Shown one piece after another: positions 41,585-53,927 of a stretch of 64,000 nt of DNA; the stretch's first letter is position 1; every line of letters begins with the position of its first letter. A program made the translations under genes and the position numbers. The notes below the pieces were generated by a model. The model was not told where the DNA came from. It did not search any database and was given only the letters and a program-made list of their open reading frames with translations. This DNA comes from Chrysopilus asiliformis (lineage: Eukaryota > Arthropoda > Insecta > Diptera > Rhagionidae): assembly GCA_964034945.1 (NCBI GenBank), contig OZ035961.1, positions 25,583,684 through 25,647,683 of the forward strand, written 5' to 3'.

Positions 41585-44229
41585 TTAAGTTAACTTAAAA
41601 TGACTAATGATTTTCCATTGCATCACAAATTAAAAGCTGTTATCAAATTTTTGATCATTTTGATAAAACATTTGAAAAAAATTATTATCAGCATCGATTT
41701 CTTTTTGCGTCAGGAAAATGCATTGCCAGTATCAAAACAGGAAGGCAAATGACGTCAATACGTGATTAAATCGGGGATTTTTAAAGTGAAATTTTAATGC
41801 AGATCAAACGTTGAATCAATGTTTAAACAATGTCTGGTAGGTTTATTTAATGACTACCACCCTGCCATAAATAAAAAAGATTACCAAAATGCCGTAGTGT
41901 AATAAATTTGTCAAGCTTTATTAACTTTAAAACGGTTTCCTAATTGCCGTCAAATAATTGACACAATTGAAATGTTAGCGGGTTTTTAAGAAAGACCGCA
42001 TCGAAATCATAAATTATGCTGATCGGAAAACATCTTTTTTTTTGGCAAATGTCGGTACATGAAAGTACTTTGATAGTAAGAAATGAACTTCTTGTATAAA
42101 TAAAAACTTATATCTGGTGCCTATACCTACCCAGTGGATAAGAACAACAACAACAACAACAACAGAAATTCACAAATTTGATGACGGTGGCGGCAAATTC
42201 AAAAAGGTGAAAACAAATAGCACTTGGTATTCGGTTCGATTTGATTCGATTTGGATAGAAAAAAAAATATCGGTCGCCATAAAAATGTCATATTTGTAAA
42301 ATAGAAGTCGATCGAATCCCGTAACAACTTTGGACAAATTTCAGATATTCTCGTTTATATGAGGAGTATATCTGGGGCTACCGCATTTACCGAATTTACC
42401 TGTACAAAGCTCTTAATTCCTCATACAAAATGATTGATCGATTAATGCGAGGCTAACAGCTGTGATAATGCCAGAACCCAACCAATCGTCGGTAAACAAA
42501 ATTGTGCGAAAGCTTTCATAGTTTCGATATTCGATTCGGATTTGAGTTCGAATTTTACATTAGTCGTGTTTTATGTATTTTCGAGATGACGATGGGGGTC
42601 GGGGTGGGGAAGAGAGGGTTTGGTTGTTTTTTAGGAGGTGGTTTCGACCGCCTTCCACAATTAAATGGTCTTTGCGTCACAAATTATCCTCAGTTGCCGT
42701 ACAAAAATCGCTCACCACTTATCGATACCTAAACATCTAAACGGTTTTTACTGTCGATGGCGACAAATGATAGTTAACTCATTTGCCTTATCTGACAGCC
42801 GGGTAATTATACCTGCAATGGCGAGAAAACGTAATATGGATTTAATTTAAAGTTGATTTTAATCGAATATTTGTATGATATGATAACATCATCATGGCCA
42901 AAAAAACCTTTCCAATGGGACATGTCACACTAATCAAAAATGGACGTGATAGGGGGTTTTTTTTTTGGTATTTTTTGTCATTGGTGAGTGTTTTTTTTTG
43001 GTGAGGAATAAACTCTCAGAAACAGAACGACCGAGACGTAGAGTGGTAAAATTTAATCAAATAAAATTAAATGTGATGAGATACGGGGTATTTTAATGGA
43101 GGACGGTCTTATAATTTCGCTATTTAACCGCATGTAATTGGCCACATCCATTTGTTGTCAGTTGAAAATTAACTTTTGAAATTTAACACATATCCAATGT
43201 CTGTCCGAATGGTGTATGGACCTCATCTTATTTAGTTGTTTCAGTTATTTAAGTCTGTTTCCATATGGTTACCAAATGGCCACAGCGTCGAAAATTTGCT
43301 CATCCATTAATTAAGCGATGACAGTTGAGCTGGGCTTTATAATATATAAAGTAATACTGGCTAAGCTACTGGACGTGGTCTGGACATTTTGAGAAAGTTG
43401 TACACTTTGGTTTTAGTGTTGAAAACTTTAACGAAATGCTGTCTAACAGAATAAAATGGCCAACTTTTCATTCAATTAATGCTCATTTATCACAACTTTA
43501 GGATGGCACGGGCCAGAGTAATTTAATTTTACATTAAGATCGATCTTATTTTATACTCACTGATAAATTTCTATTTTTAGAATTTTAATAAAATTTCATC
43601 CGTTTCATGATGTCATCCTTTGTATTATAGAAAAAAACGACACAAACAATTTATCTCATTACGTTAAAAGGCAAGTTTAAATTGCATAACTACGTGCAAA
43701 TACTCGAGTGATTTTGTAATGAGAGTTTATGAAATTTTAAATAATTTATTTTTTTTTGTCATAGAATGTATTACAAACAAAAAATGTATTCTCGGGGAAA
43801 AAAAATTCCACCAAATTTTCCATGGTACAGGAAAGTTCCATGAACCATTTTTTTATTCATCGAGATCGTGAAGTTTTTCTAAGTTATAGAGAAATACCGT
43901 TACTTTTCAAAGAAGTTTTTAAAAATTCGTAGTCCGTTAACAGTTCGTCGAAGGTAGGTATTTGCTAAGGTAGGTATATTCTAAGGCCGAAGGTGCAAAA
44001 TGTAGTAAAATTATCTTAGCAATATTAAAAAGTATTTTGGAATTTTCTTTTCATGGTTAAAGAAATACTATTTTTGCACTGAACTTTTGTCTTGATTTTT
44101 TCCATGCGGTGGATTTATTTTCTATGTTTTTTCTATATGATCTATGTCTAATTGTCTATAACTCACCCAAAGACATAACTTTTTAATAAGGGTGATTTCG
44201 ACTGTGTAAAATCTTTTCAAATTTAGTTA
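41585..44229. other. presumed lab intron, unique
   Basis: A (CAA)n microsatellite at 42146-42165. 42300-43520 is unique and moderately less AT-rich, with a G-rich tract (42590-42640) and a TTAATTAATGGATGAG motif on the minus strand near 43305 that resembles an Exd/Hox site. No gene seen. Confidence 0.35.
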
Positions 44230-44850
44230 AAAACAATTTCCAAAGGCCATCGTCAAATACTTTATATGAGCGCCATTTGTATGGGACTGGGGGGAAGGAG
44301 TGGTCCAATTGGATTTTAATATATGGAACGGTTATGTAAAGTGATATTCTAAACACATTTCGGCTTTATAAATTTTTCGATACTCTGCACTAAGAAAATA
44401 GAAAAAAAGTATTCAATTTGTATAGGGGAGAGGGGAAGGAGAAGTTCAACTGGATTTTGATGTATAGAAAGGTTATGTAAAATCATATTCAAAACACATT
44501 TTACGTTTATAAATTATTCAATGGTAAAAAAACTGTTTCGTTTGTATGGAGGAGAGAGGAAGGAATGGTCCGATTTTGTCCGTTGAAGAACCTAGCCTTG
44601 CCACTTACGAGAAACGTAACTATACAAAATTTCAAGTCTCTAGCTCATACCTTTCGAAAGTTATGGTTTTCACGGATAGACGGACGGACAGACACACAGA
44701 CAGTTCGACAGACATGCGGAAATGAAAATCTTTTGTCACCCCTAACACCTTGGTGTAATTAATTTTTGTGTCCGGTGATTGGTTTGATGCTTTAAAAACG
44801 GTATACTAAATCTAATATACTCCCATATGATATATCATATAAAAATAACG
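44230..44850 (+). repeat. repeat family A copy, three monomers
   Basis: G-rich blocks at about 44287, 44425 and 44546, then CTACAAAATTTCAAGTCTCTAG-type domain, GACGGACGGACAGACACACA core (44680-44710), GGTATACTAAATCTAATATA and GATATATCATATA end. Shorter and less regular array than the copies at 17 and 29 kb. Confidence 0.72.
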
Positions 44851-45099
44851 GACCCCTGCTTCAAAAAATTCCGTTATAGGCATAATCAAAATCTCTAGAC
44901 TGTCTGAATAGAACTTTTTACACCGTTCATTTAAAATGAAACTTTCCAGAAAAAATAATTGCGAAATAATTGATCCTGCAAGCAAGCATGGAATTTCCGG
45001 AAAAATCACAAGAATTTCCGGATCGGAATAAATTGTATTGGTTGAAACGTTGTATTGAGGCACAACGAAAAACGTATCAAAATTTATACAATAGTTTGG

Positions 45100-45320
45100 A
45101 ATATGACAGGACAGGGGATTCGTATAATGCGGGAGACTTTGAGTGGGCAGAAAGTTCCCTTTTCGATCGTGCAACACTAAAAACCGTAGTAAAATCCATT
45201 AAGCAGTTTAGGAGATAGCAGGACGAGTTCACATCATGCGGAAGGAAGTGATTTGAGTAGGCGAAAATTTTCCTTTACGATTGACCTATACAGAAGTGAA
45301 AACTGTATCTAAATTGAATT
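45100..45320 (-). repeat. copy of the 26.9-kb repeat family
   Basis: Two units with GGAGATAGCAGGACGAGTTC, GAGTRGGCRGAAARTTYCC and a repeated GGGGATTCGTATAATGCGGG-type block, the complement of 26880-27175. An open frame at 44970-45218 runs into it and is probably not a gene. Confidence 0.45.
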
Positions 45321-45439
45321 ACTAGATTAGGGTATACCAGAAGACGGGTTTTACAAAATCTGTGAGGGAATGGTTTGAAACCGGATTTAAATGCCTTCAG
45401 CGGTTGAGAAAATAACAGGTGAGGAGTAAAAAAAGCCGA

Positions 45440-45715
45440 TTTTTTGACATATAGCTAATTAAAATTTTGGCTAAGCATGTCAAACATTATCGCAAAAATT
45501 TTCAGCAATATCGGGCCAGCCGTTTAGCTGTGATGTTGTCAAATATTGCAAAACGGAGAGGTGAGCAAAACCTGAAATATCCTATAATCTTCCCAGATGG
45601 CTAAGCCACATTTAGCAAAAAACCACGTCAAAATCGGCTGATTGGTTTTCGAGCCAAGTTGTGGCATGCAGACATACAGACTTACTTACAGAAATTCATT
45701 TGTATAAATTAGATG
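45440..45715 (+). repeat. retroposon-like 3' tail (family E)
   Basis: TCGGCTGATTGGTTTTCGAG, CATGCAGACATACAGACTTA and ATTCATTTGTATAAATTAGA end. The layout (permissive target-pairing region, ACAGAC run, short 3' repeat ending in TTAGAT) parallels family D, but the sequence differs. Confidence 0.45.
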
Positions 45716-46379
45716 GTAAAAAAAGTTATTAATGGATAGCAACTATTCCTAATTAGTAACAAATTTGAAAATAATCGAAAAAGACTTGTCAAAATTTTGA
45801 TGAACTCGATTTTTTCCAAGCATATTATTTTTATTTTCTCTATATATTGATATCGATGTGTATAAAAACGAAATCTTTCGCATACATACACTGGGTTTTG
45901 AAAGTGAGATTAAAAATGGTGTCAAATTTGTCAACTCTTCCCCATTTTGTTAAAAAAAAAGAACAAAAGCATTCAGAAAAATTTTAATTGGGTGTAAAAC
46001 TCTAATCTTATCACCGAACCCATAAAATTTTTATGGAACCAATGATTGATTGAAGTTATTATAATGATATTTTCTCGAGAAAATCTATGATTCGCGAAAT
46101 CCATTAGAGAGAGAGGTGGACTTGCAGTAGTAGATTACGTATTGCTTCTAGAAATCATACCATCGAACTAAAAACCATATATAGATTTTTACCTTAGCCT
46201 TGTCATACTTTGAATTCCTTTGGAGATTTTCAGTTCGAATCTGAGAGGCTGCTTGCTGTTTTGATGAACACAAGATAACGTGGGGTTTGGCACAAATCAA
46301 AATGCTTAAGACATCGTTTTGGACGGCATCCACCTAGTATACAACGAGTATTCGTAGTATGTTAAAAAGGCACCACTGA
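45716..46379. other. presumed lab intron, AT-rich
   Basis: Nothing supported. Confidence 0.35.
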
Positions 46380-46960
46380 CTGACTGACTGGCTACAAGTT
46401 GAGGTGAAGCAGCGCAGCGCCTTCGAGCGGAGGCTCCCCAGCAGTCAAAAACATCTCAGACAATGGACACGATGGTGCGGTGATGAGGTCAACGTATCTC
46501 TGGAGCTTGTCATATCGTTTTGTGTATGATCACAAGTCGAAGCCAACTGTAGCGTAGTTGAATTTCGAATTTCTTCCATTTCACATTCAGCTTCGAACTG
46601 TAGAATCCCAAGAAGCCACACACAGGAAAAAAAACCACAAAATCGTAGACATATCAGAGCCACATTGTAGCCTCGAACCGGCATTTTCGGTATGGTTTTT
46701 GGGTGGATGGGTCCATATGGAAATTGTAGATTCAGTTAAACGGTAACTTGTTGCCTTTCATGTTAACTCGATGTCAGTCAGTTCAGTTACTTGTCTTCTC
46801 GCCACCACCTCCTGAGCCTGTCCGATTCTTTCTGGTAGTACAAATTGAAGGCAACATTATGCTCCCCGCAATCTTTAAACCGAAAACTACCAAACAGCAT
46901 CACAACCATAAGATAAACTTTTGTTCGGCGGTTTTTTTTCCAAGTCGGTTATACTAGTTG
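46380..46960. promoter_or_regulatory. unique GC-richer island, candidate regulatory DNA
   Basis: Starts with a (CTGA)n run ACTGACTGACTGACTGG (46374-46390), then balanced-composition unique sequence (GAAGCAGCGCAGCGCCTTCG, TCCAAGCAACAG-type). Not shared with any repeat in the window. Location within the presumed lab intron makes an enhancer plausible; that is inference only. Confidence 0.3.
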
Positions 46961-48299
46961 GCAGCAATAGGGGGGAAAATTTGATTTGTTGTTCTTCTAA
47001 TAAGTCGTGACTAATAACTTGACAAAGTGGCCCTATTTTCATTCCCCCTGTCAGTTTCTCTTTCAATTAATTACACAAAGTGAAGGCCTCTGGCAAAAAA
47101 GTATTTACAATCACGTACTCCGCCATAAACACGCGCTTCATATGTGGACGTTCTGGGCTATACTCGTATAATAAGAATCTGTATAAGAAGTCAATCATAT
47201 TGAATTGGGAGACAAACGACAGATTAAGAATTTTGTCAAGTCATTGTCTTGAAATTACCCCTTTTTCTTATGAAAGATACGTGCCGTTGTTCTGGATATC
47301 ACCCCCGTTGAGTTATTACAAAAATCGTCCCTTACCAACCATTCATCCCCGCAACCCTATTACCAACGATCTTCAATTAAAACTGACAAACTTAACCTTT
47401 TATTTGGATGGCGTTATCCGGAATCAGGATTCCTGGAATTCACAAATATGTACTTTTTTTTGTTCTTGTATCGGATTGTGTCGGTCGGCGGGACCTCTGA
47501 CGTCTTCTTTGACGTGATATGGTCATGGTATCAGCATGTCCAGTTGATGTGTCCACTGATTGACTGACATTTCGACCATCTGCCAAGATAGCAAACATTA
47601 AGAATGCATTTATTGAAACTGATTGCATTCGAGTTATGAGAAAAAGGACAAATTCCTCAATCAAATTGTTACGCCATGTTAGCGTTTATAGTTTCAGATT
47701 TTCACTTAAAAGGGGACTATTTAATGTCTAATTAAACAGTTTTCTGGATAAACAACTGTCATCCTCAAATCATAGCGTTATTATAGGAAATTATGATTCT
47801 GGGAAGAAGAGTTAAGATCATTCCACACAATTATTTTTATGATTTATGAGTATTTGATGCACGGCTCATGTAACTGTGTTACGGGTTTGTTACTAAACGA
47901 CTGAAGCTAATTTTATTGACTATTTGGACTATTTGGATTTGGGGCAACCAATTTTTTAAAAGAATTAGTCACACTTTTTTGTCTGCAGAGAAGTATGTTA
48001 TCTTAAGAACTCGTTTTATTTAGATATTTATTAACTCTATTAGGTTCGAAGTATTTTTTACGTAATTTTTGATGGGGCAGCATCCGGTATGTTTCGTTTT
48101 AACAACCAATGTGTTTTGCCTAGACATCTAAATGCGGGCGCGCACTGCATTGGTTAGCCTGTACAATGGTGCTAAAGTGGCAATGTTTTGTTTTTAAAAT
48201 GTGTACAAACAAATATAGGAGCTGGCAACAAAGCGTAGTTTGAGTTACTTATTTAGTACTTGTTTATTTCTACTTAAATCTACTTCGATGCACGTTGAG
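46961..48299. other. presumed lab intron; longest open frame of the window but no gene recognised
   Basis: A 145-codon open frame at 47080-47517 (+) starts MKASGKKVFTITYSAINTRF. It has no motif, signal or supporting splice site that I recognise and is treated as chance. Otherwise unique intronic DNA. Confidence 0.3.
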
Positions 48300-48440
48300 T
48301 TTAAAGCAGTGCTGTGGAGTCGGTAGCTCAACCCTCGACTCCAACTCCGGCTCCTGAAATTTTAGAATATTTGAATCCGACTCCTGATAGTCTAGAATTT
48401 CTAACTCCAATTCCGACTCTGGCTACTATCATTAAATAAC
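48300..48440 (-). repeat. GGAGTCGG hexamer-rich interspersed repeat
   Basis: Contains GCTGTGGAGTCGGTAGCTCA, then repeated CGACTCCAACTCCGGCTCC and GAATCCGACTCCTGATAG. This (GACTCC)n-type sequence is a known kind of dispersed repeat in invertebrates; no coding capacity. Confidence 0.5.
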
Positions 48441-48454
48441 CTCAAAGATTGTTT

Positions 48455-48860
48455 TTACTTTCCTCTTAGAAGAAAGTATTTCTGAAAGTATTGTATTCAT
48501 GACGAAGACCGACTCAAGAACGGAGGCAGATATAAAATGTCTTATTAGTACAATATCCGTTTCAGGGAAAATTATGAGAATGTCCGTGCATCTGTCTGCC
48601 GGTCTGTTCGTTGTACGTATTTTAAATAACTCGAGAACGCGTTTACCTAGCGACTTGAAATTTTTTCCAAATAGGTTTTATGAAAATCGTAGTTTTCTGT
48701 CAACTCTTGAAAAAGTAACGGTAACTATAATGGGTATCTACCATACACTTGTTTTTTTTTTCGAAAAAATATCGTTTTTAGAAAATTTCTCGAAATTTAT
48801 GCTTTGTTACAGGGGTCATCAAAGTAACTGTCGCTCCCTACACATTCAAAATTTATAACC
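48455..48860 (+). repeat. repeat family B copy
   Basis: TACTTTCCTCTTAGAAGAAA, GACGAAGACCGACTCAAGAA, GAATGTCCGTGCATCTGTCT, AACTCGAGAACGCGTTTACC, TAGCGACTTGAAATTTTTT and GTAGTTTTCTGTCAACT. A piece of the same family recurs at 49130-49215 (TTGCTTTAACGGTTTATATG), so the copy is interrupted by unrelated DNA (48860-49130). Confidence 0.68.
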
Positions 48861-49431
48861 ACTACAAATTAAAATACAGTTCAATGAAACACAACCTTCC
48901 ACGGCAATGGGTTGACATGAACTGATTTAAAATGAAATGCGTCATGCTAATAATGCACCGATTCCAACTCAAAGTACGATTCGTTTTATTCCTGCGATCC
49001 GAAGCTGCAACACACAAGCATTACAGCACACAATAAAAGGTCGATTATTGTGGCTACGCTGTTAAAGCCAATCTGTGTGATAAGCCAGCAGAGCCACTAG
49101 CTGATGATGCCTGCTTTATTCTATAATTTAAAGGACATGAAATTTTCTACATTTTTTGCTTTAACGGTTTATATGGATCTCTAACTGTTCTCAAGATATT
49201 TAAAAAAACATGTAAATGTTTTTAGAGTGCGTAGCAGTTTACGTAAACTTACGGCAAGAATGCACAAATCCAAATATTACGACTTTTTGGCATATTTTTA
49301 CTAACTGAAACGTAATTTTACAATGCATTCACTTCATTTTTAGAGTATTTTCAAATCATTTTCTACAGTGCTGGTTTAAGGGTGTTTTAAAAACTCTATT
49401 TGCCACTTTGCTACCATTTTGCATGCTTGCC

Positions 49432-49467
49432 AACGTTGTGCGCAACGTTGTGCGCAACGTTGTCCTT
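49432..49467. repeat. 12-bp tandem repeat, palindromic unit
   Basis: CAACGTTGTGCG is repeated almost three times; the unit contains the palindrome CAACGTTG and GCGC. Flanked by unique DNA. Confidence 0.7.
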
Positions 49468-49625
49468 TTTTGGGGAGTTTTAGGCATTTATCTAACAGGC
49501 TTAACTAGCATAGTAGCCACGACGTTAGCGGTTGACATATTATTGTTGCAAAACAGAAACGTTCAGAAACTGAGGTTCCAGTGCATTTCGAACTCCTTTC
49601 TCTCTGAAGTTATGGAATACTTTAA

Positions 49626-49843
49626 GCCTAAACCACAATTACGCGTGCGTGCGTGCGGCACCCACACGGTGAAAGTAAAAACTACGCATTTATATGAGTA
49701 AATGTATAATTGCGCGTTGCTCAGACGCGTTGCCGCGTCCATGCCGCGTAGAGTAGGCTCAGTCTCTACTTTTAGACGCGGTGACAACTACTAGATGCCA
49801 GAACTAAATAATGCCGCACGCACGCGTAATTGTGGTTTAGGCT
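49626..49843. mobile_element. 218-bp MITE flanked by TTAA, GCCTAAACCACAATTACG ends
   Basis: Inverted ends GCCTAAACCACAATTACGCG then TGCGTGCG, matched on the right. TTAA at 49622-49625 and 49844-49847 with one extra T inside the right copy, the same asymmetry as in the MITE at 19528. Confidence 0.8.
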
Positions 49844-49847
49844 TTAA

Positions 49848-50901
49848 GAACCTCACCAGATATTTTATAGAGCATTAAAATCTCTATATTCATCTCTATT
49901 ATGAATTTACTTTGAACATGCTTGTAGCAGGTAATTACCTAATTACAACCATTCGACTATTTGAATCACTTTAGATATTTTTATCAAAACGCCACAAAAT
50001 TACGCCGTCAATGAATTTGTTTGCTTAATGCAGTTATAAATGGTAAAATTTCGATATACACACAAGTCGATAAAGTGGTAAAGATAAATCTAATCTAAAT
50101 ATCAAATTAAATGCATTCAAAAAGTCAACTATTATAACGAAAAAAGTCGTCAATAAAAATGTTCTCTGTTGACGAGTTAGTAAATACTATCTCAGTTTAT
50201 ATACGATATACCATAACAGTACCTACCTATTAGGAATTACATTACGACGAATATAGTTTGCGGTTAATGGGGATATAGGTTGACATTTTCCCAGCAGATA
50301 TAGAATATTTTGACGGAGCTCAGAGAGATATACGTTAATCCCCGGTGACTACTGTTGACAAGCGCAGCTCAATTTCAGTTTGTTTGTGGCTCAGACAATG
50401 GATTGATAAGATTGGCGCCGATTTTGGGCTTCCAAAATAACAAGATTTTACACTATGGACTTGATCCTACTACATGTGCATACATGGCGTTGCATTTGGA
50501 ACCTTTTATGGATTTTATCATACATTTGATGTGAGTTAATACAATTATTCTTTTTTGTTTGACAAATATATTACGTTTGTGTTCTCTTTGATTGTAAAAA
50601 TGGAAAAACTAATAGATAACAATACCTGAAAAAAAAAACTTTTTCTGTATTGCTAATGATATTACAATATTTTTAGGATAATTTGATGTTGCTAATTTCG
50701 AATGTGTAAGTGGTGTGGTCAGACTGGCTCTAGTTTTTGCAAAAAGCCTAAAAAAAGATTTTTTTCGAAAAAAATCCATTTAACTGTTTCTGTTGTTGCC
50801 GTGGATGTTTCAATCGATTTAGGGTAATTTTTTCTGGAAGTAATTCGGCGGCGCAATTTTCACTAAACTCCGATGAATAAAATATTAGTTTACATAAAAA
50901 T
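49848..50901. other. presumed lab intron with a unique island
   Basis: 50280-50440 is repeat-free and GC-richer (CAAGCGCAGCTCAATTTCAG, GATTGGCGCCGATTTTGGGC) with an ATGGATTGATAAG motif near 50398 that loosely resembles a Hox/Exd site. No gene. The rest is AT-rich. Confidence 0.3.
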
Positions 50902-51825
50902 CAGGGACGGCTAACGAAAAAAAGTCGTAACGATATAATATATTTCGTTATGTGACGAAATTAAAATTTTATTTCGTTACGTTATTTCGTTTTGTAACGA
51001 TAAAAAATTTCTTTTCGTACGTCACAACGTTATTATTTCGTTATACATTGTATTGAAACTGAAAACGAAAAAAAAATGCACTTGGCGTTACAAACGGTAA
51101 GGCAAATTTAATATACCCATTGGTTTCACCATACGGGTTATAGGTTAGGTTAAGAAGACCGCGCGCGCCCAGGCGTGAGCACAGCGCTACACTCGGAGGC
51201 CTACAGGGCCATTGTGATGAGTATAATAAATTATTGATTCGTAAATTAAATATCAATAAAAACTTGAAAGAAAAAAAAATCGTTCATTAAAAAAAATCTC
51301 CCAACAAAATCGACATTTTTCAAAAATCGACAAAATCGACATATCAAAGGGATTGAATTTTAAGCTATTTTGACGTCGCTGATTCTAAGTCGGACTTTGC
51401 TTTCGCCAGATTCATTCTACTTCTAGAGATACCAAAAAGAAAATATTTTCGATACCGAAAAAGTTGCTTAAAAAATTTTCTTTTTCGTAGAAAGAAATTT
51501 GGCCAAAACCAAGTCTTATTTAGAATCAAAATGGGATTAAAAATTCTACTCCAATATTTTTAATTATATTTTATGCAGGTGGTAGCGGTAGGTCTGTGAG
51601 GTTATACTTGATGAACTTTTGTAGAATATGTCGCAAAAAAATAATAAAAAAAAAAATAAAACAAAAAAAAATAAATAACGAAAAAACGAAATTTTTTTTG
51701 TCGGTTTTAGTTACATTTTTCGTTATTGTAATAGAATTAAATTTCTTTAACGTTATAACGCAATTTTGAGGGAAAAAAACGGAAAATCGTTATTTCGTTA
51801 TGTTTCGATAACGTTCTTATCCCTG
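50902..51825. mobile_element. hAT-type non-autonomous element, copy 2 (opposite orientation)
   Basis: Ends CAGGGACGGCTAACG and, inverted, CAGGGATAAGAACG, with 8-bp flanks ATAAAAAT (50894-50901) and ATAAAAAC (51826-51833), 7 of 8 matching. Interior is the reverse complement of the copy at 19730 and lacks its two nested MITEs, preserving their empty sites. It has its own insert at about 51079-51280: TTACAAACGGTAAGGCAAAT joined to a GGTTAGGTTAAGAAGACCG segment with CGCGCGCGCCCAGG. Confidence 0.85.
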
Positions 51826-52972
51826 ATAAAAACATCAATTTTTTTAAAAAAATTTAAAAATCATAGTTTAATATTAACTTTTGGAAAAGTAAGAGGCATC
51901 TTCCAAACATTTTTTAAAACTATGCGTTTTAGAGCGAAAATGAACGAAATTGTATTTCCTGATTTACAAAAAATACAATTTCCTACATAGATTCTTGAGA
52001 TATCTGAAGAAAATGTTATTTTTTACAGGTTTTTTTTTCCAATCTTTAAATACTATTGTTCACATCAGATTTTTTTAAATATATATACATATTATGTTTA
52101 CTGTGGTTATAAAAACGTTTCATAAAAGACAAAAAAATAAAAATAAAAATTGATATAAATTGAAAGTTTCAAAGAAATAAGTGTGGGGTGGTTGATTACA
52201 CCGAAAATGCGAGTACGGTGGTTTTTTTTATCCAAATGTTAAAATAACCTCAGCTTCTTACAAAAAAAAAGTTTTCCACAACATTTTTTTACCTTAAACA
52301 GACACAATAAAGCAAAATTTCGAAGAAAATACGGGAAACCTATTTTTCTAATTATTTTTTTCCTACGTTCTTCTCGGACCTCTTGAAATTCATGTCAAAT
52401 TTTTCTCCATTATTTTGCGATTTCTGTGTGTATGAAAGTTACTTCAGACGATGATTACTGGCTGTTTATTATTTAAAGGATTTTTTTAATTGTTTCAATT
52501 TTCTTTAATTCGATCTTAAAAAAAATTCTCCTCGTTTTGTGGAATTATTCATTTTTCTTTACACACCGGCAATTTCAAATTGAAAATTTTACACAAAATG
52601 GCGAGTATCGTAAATCAACTACTGATAGTTGTTTAAAATTTAAAGCCAATAAATTTATTCAAGTTTCCTGATTGGCCAAATCACAATCAAAGATTAGGCC
52701 AGTCAAGATAAGTTTGTTATGAACTTAATTCGCTAAGTGATTTAATGGCATGGAAGCTTTATCATGTGATTTGCTTAAGTGATCTTTTTTTTTAAATTTC
52801 TTTTTGTATGAGTGACGGCCATAAATTTATTTTCGTTCGCCTCAGAATGGTGTTAATTAGGTGTCTTATTAGATCCTTTTTCTGCATGAGTTAATTTAGT
52901 ATAAGATTAATTTCAAGCTATGTTTCTGATTGAATGCATTATTTGGTATTTTTAGGTTTTACAGATCTACTA
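51826..52972. other. presumed lab intron, AT-rich
   Basis: Many A and T runs; a family-B-like patch (TTTTGGAAAAGTAAG) near 51880. No gene or defined element. Confidence 0.35.
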
Positions 52973-53244
52973 CACTCAGAAAAATGTCCAGGTCAACTTT
53001 TTGTCAGGTTAACTCTGACCTTACAGAGGTTTATGTAAGCCAGCTAGCGGTCAGAGTTAACCTATCTAAGGTCAACTCGTGCAGCTCCCAATGCCCTACT
53101 TCACCTGCTGGTGGCTTAATTTCAGAATTTCTGCGACCACAGGTCAACTCAGTTTTACTTGCCCACATGCAGGCGAACGCGCGCCTGCCCGAGGCCAATT
53201 ACGCCGTATGTAGGTCGTCGAGTTAGCCTCCATTTTTCTGAGTG
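52973..53244. mobile_element. 272-bp MITE (CACTCAGAAAAATG termini), copy 2
   Basis: Same length as copy 1 at 20129 and about 97% identical by eye. Flanked by TA on both sides. The internal 15-bp inverted repeat AGGTTAACTCTGACC is intact. Confidence 0.9.
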
Positions 53245-53297
53245 TACAGTTCACTGGAGACTCTTCTGTTATTTCCTGAGTAATTTTCAGAAATATT

Positions 53298-53683
53298 AGT
53301 TGCGTTTTTTTAATGTTCTAAAGCAGTTCAGAACAAGCTTTCCATACAAAATCCTGCACCACCTTTTCATCTCGAACAGCGCTTGGAACAAAGGGAAATT
53401 TTATACGGCAATGTACGGTAATGAAATGCTGCTAACTTCAACATAATAAATCTGACATTTTATTCTCAATTGAGGATAGTGGTTCTTTGGTTCTGTTCGA
53501 CACCGAAATAGTTTTAATAATGGGAGATAGCGAATCATGATTATATCAAGCAAATATAGCAGTAACGGCCTACTGATGCTACCAACGTGAAGTTAGTTGC
53601 GATTCGAACTCGATGAAATTTCCCACTTACTCTGGATCGTTTTTTTAATGTTCTGTGTTCTAGAACATTAAAAAAACGCAACT
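53298..53683. mobile_element. 386-bp TIR element, AGTTGCGTTTTTTTAATG ends
   Basis: Ends AGTTGCGTTTTTTTAATGTT and its complement at 53660-53683, with ATT on both sides. A second copy of the terminal motif in inverted orientation lies next to the right end (CGTTTTTTTAATGTTCTG near 53639), forming a small hairpin. Confidence 0.72.
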
Positions 53684-53766
53684 ATTATTATTTTTAGCTG
53701 GCTTCGAAAAAGGAGGTTTTGCGTTCGACGTGGATATATGTTCACGATTTTCTCACGAACGGTTAT

Positions 53767-53927
53767 AGATATCGAGTTGAAACTTTTCGTGTTGTGTTCA
53801 GTATAGCACCAAAATAGTTTTTTTTACATACCTCCCTCCTGTGGTGCCATCCTTTCAAAACCCCTCTCCTGCTAGATTCTACATCGTCAGAGATATCGAG
53901 TTGAATCTTTTTGTGTTGTGTTCAGGT
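53767..53927 (+). repeat. direct repeat, about 123-bp spacing
   Basis: AGATATCGAGTTGAA then CTTTTYGTGTTGTGTTCAG occurs at 53767 and again at 53890. The sequence between (CCCCTCTCCTGCTAGATTCT) links it to the 26.9-kb family. Confidence 0.55.

Noticed and set aside
43130..43160. Minus-strand NKWM-like codons considered as the lab hexapeptide region
   Set aside because: Flanking residues do not fit the conserved Lab hexapeptide context and no splice sites frame it.
44970..45218. 82-codon frame starting MEFPEKSQEF
   Set aside because: Its second half is a known repeat in this window (26.9-kb family) and no family was recognised.
47080..47517. 145-codon open frame, the longest outside repeats
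   Set aside because: No motif, signal peptide or splice context; alone in presumed intronic DNA; length is within chance for this amount of sequence.
49408..49701. 97-codon frame
   Set aside because: Runs from a palindromic 12-mer repeat into a TTAA MITE.
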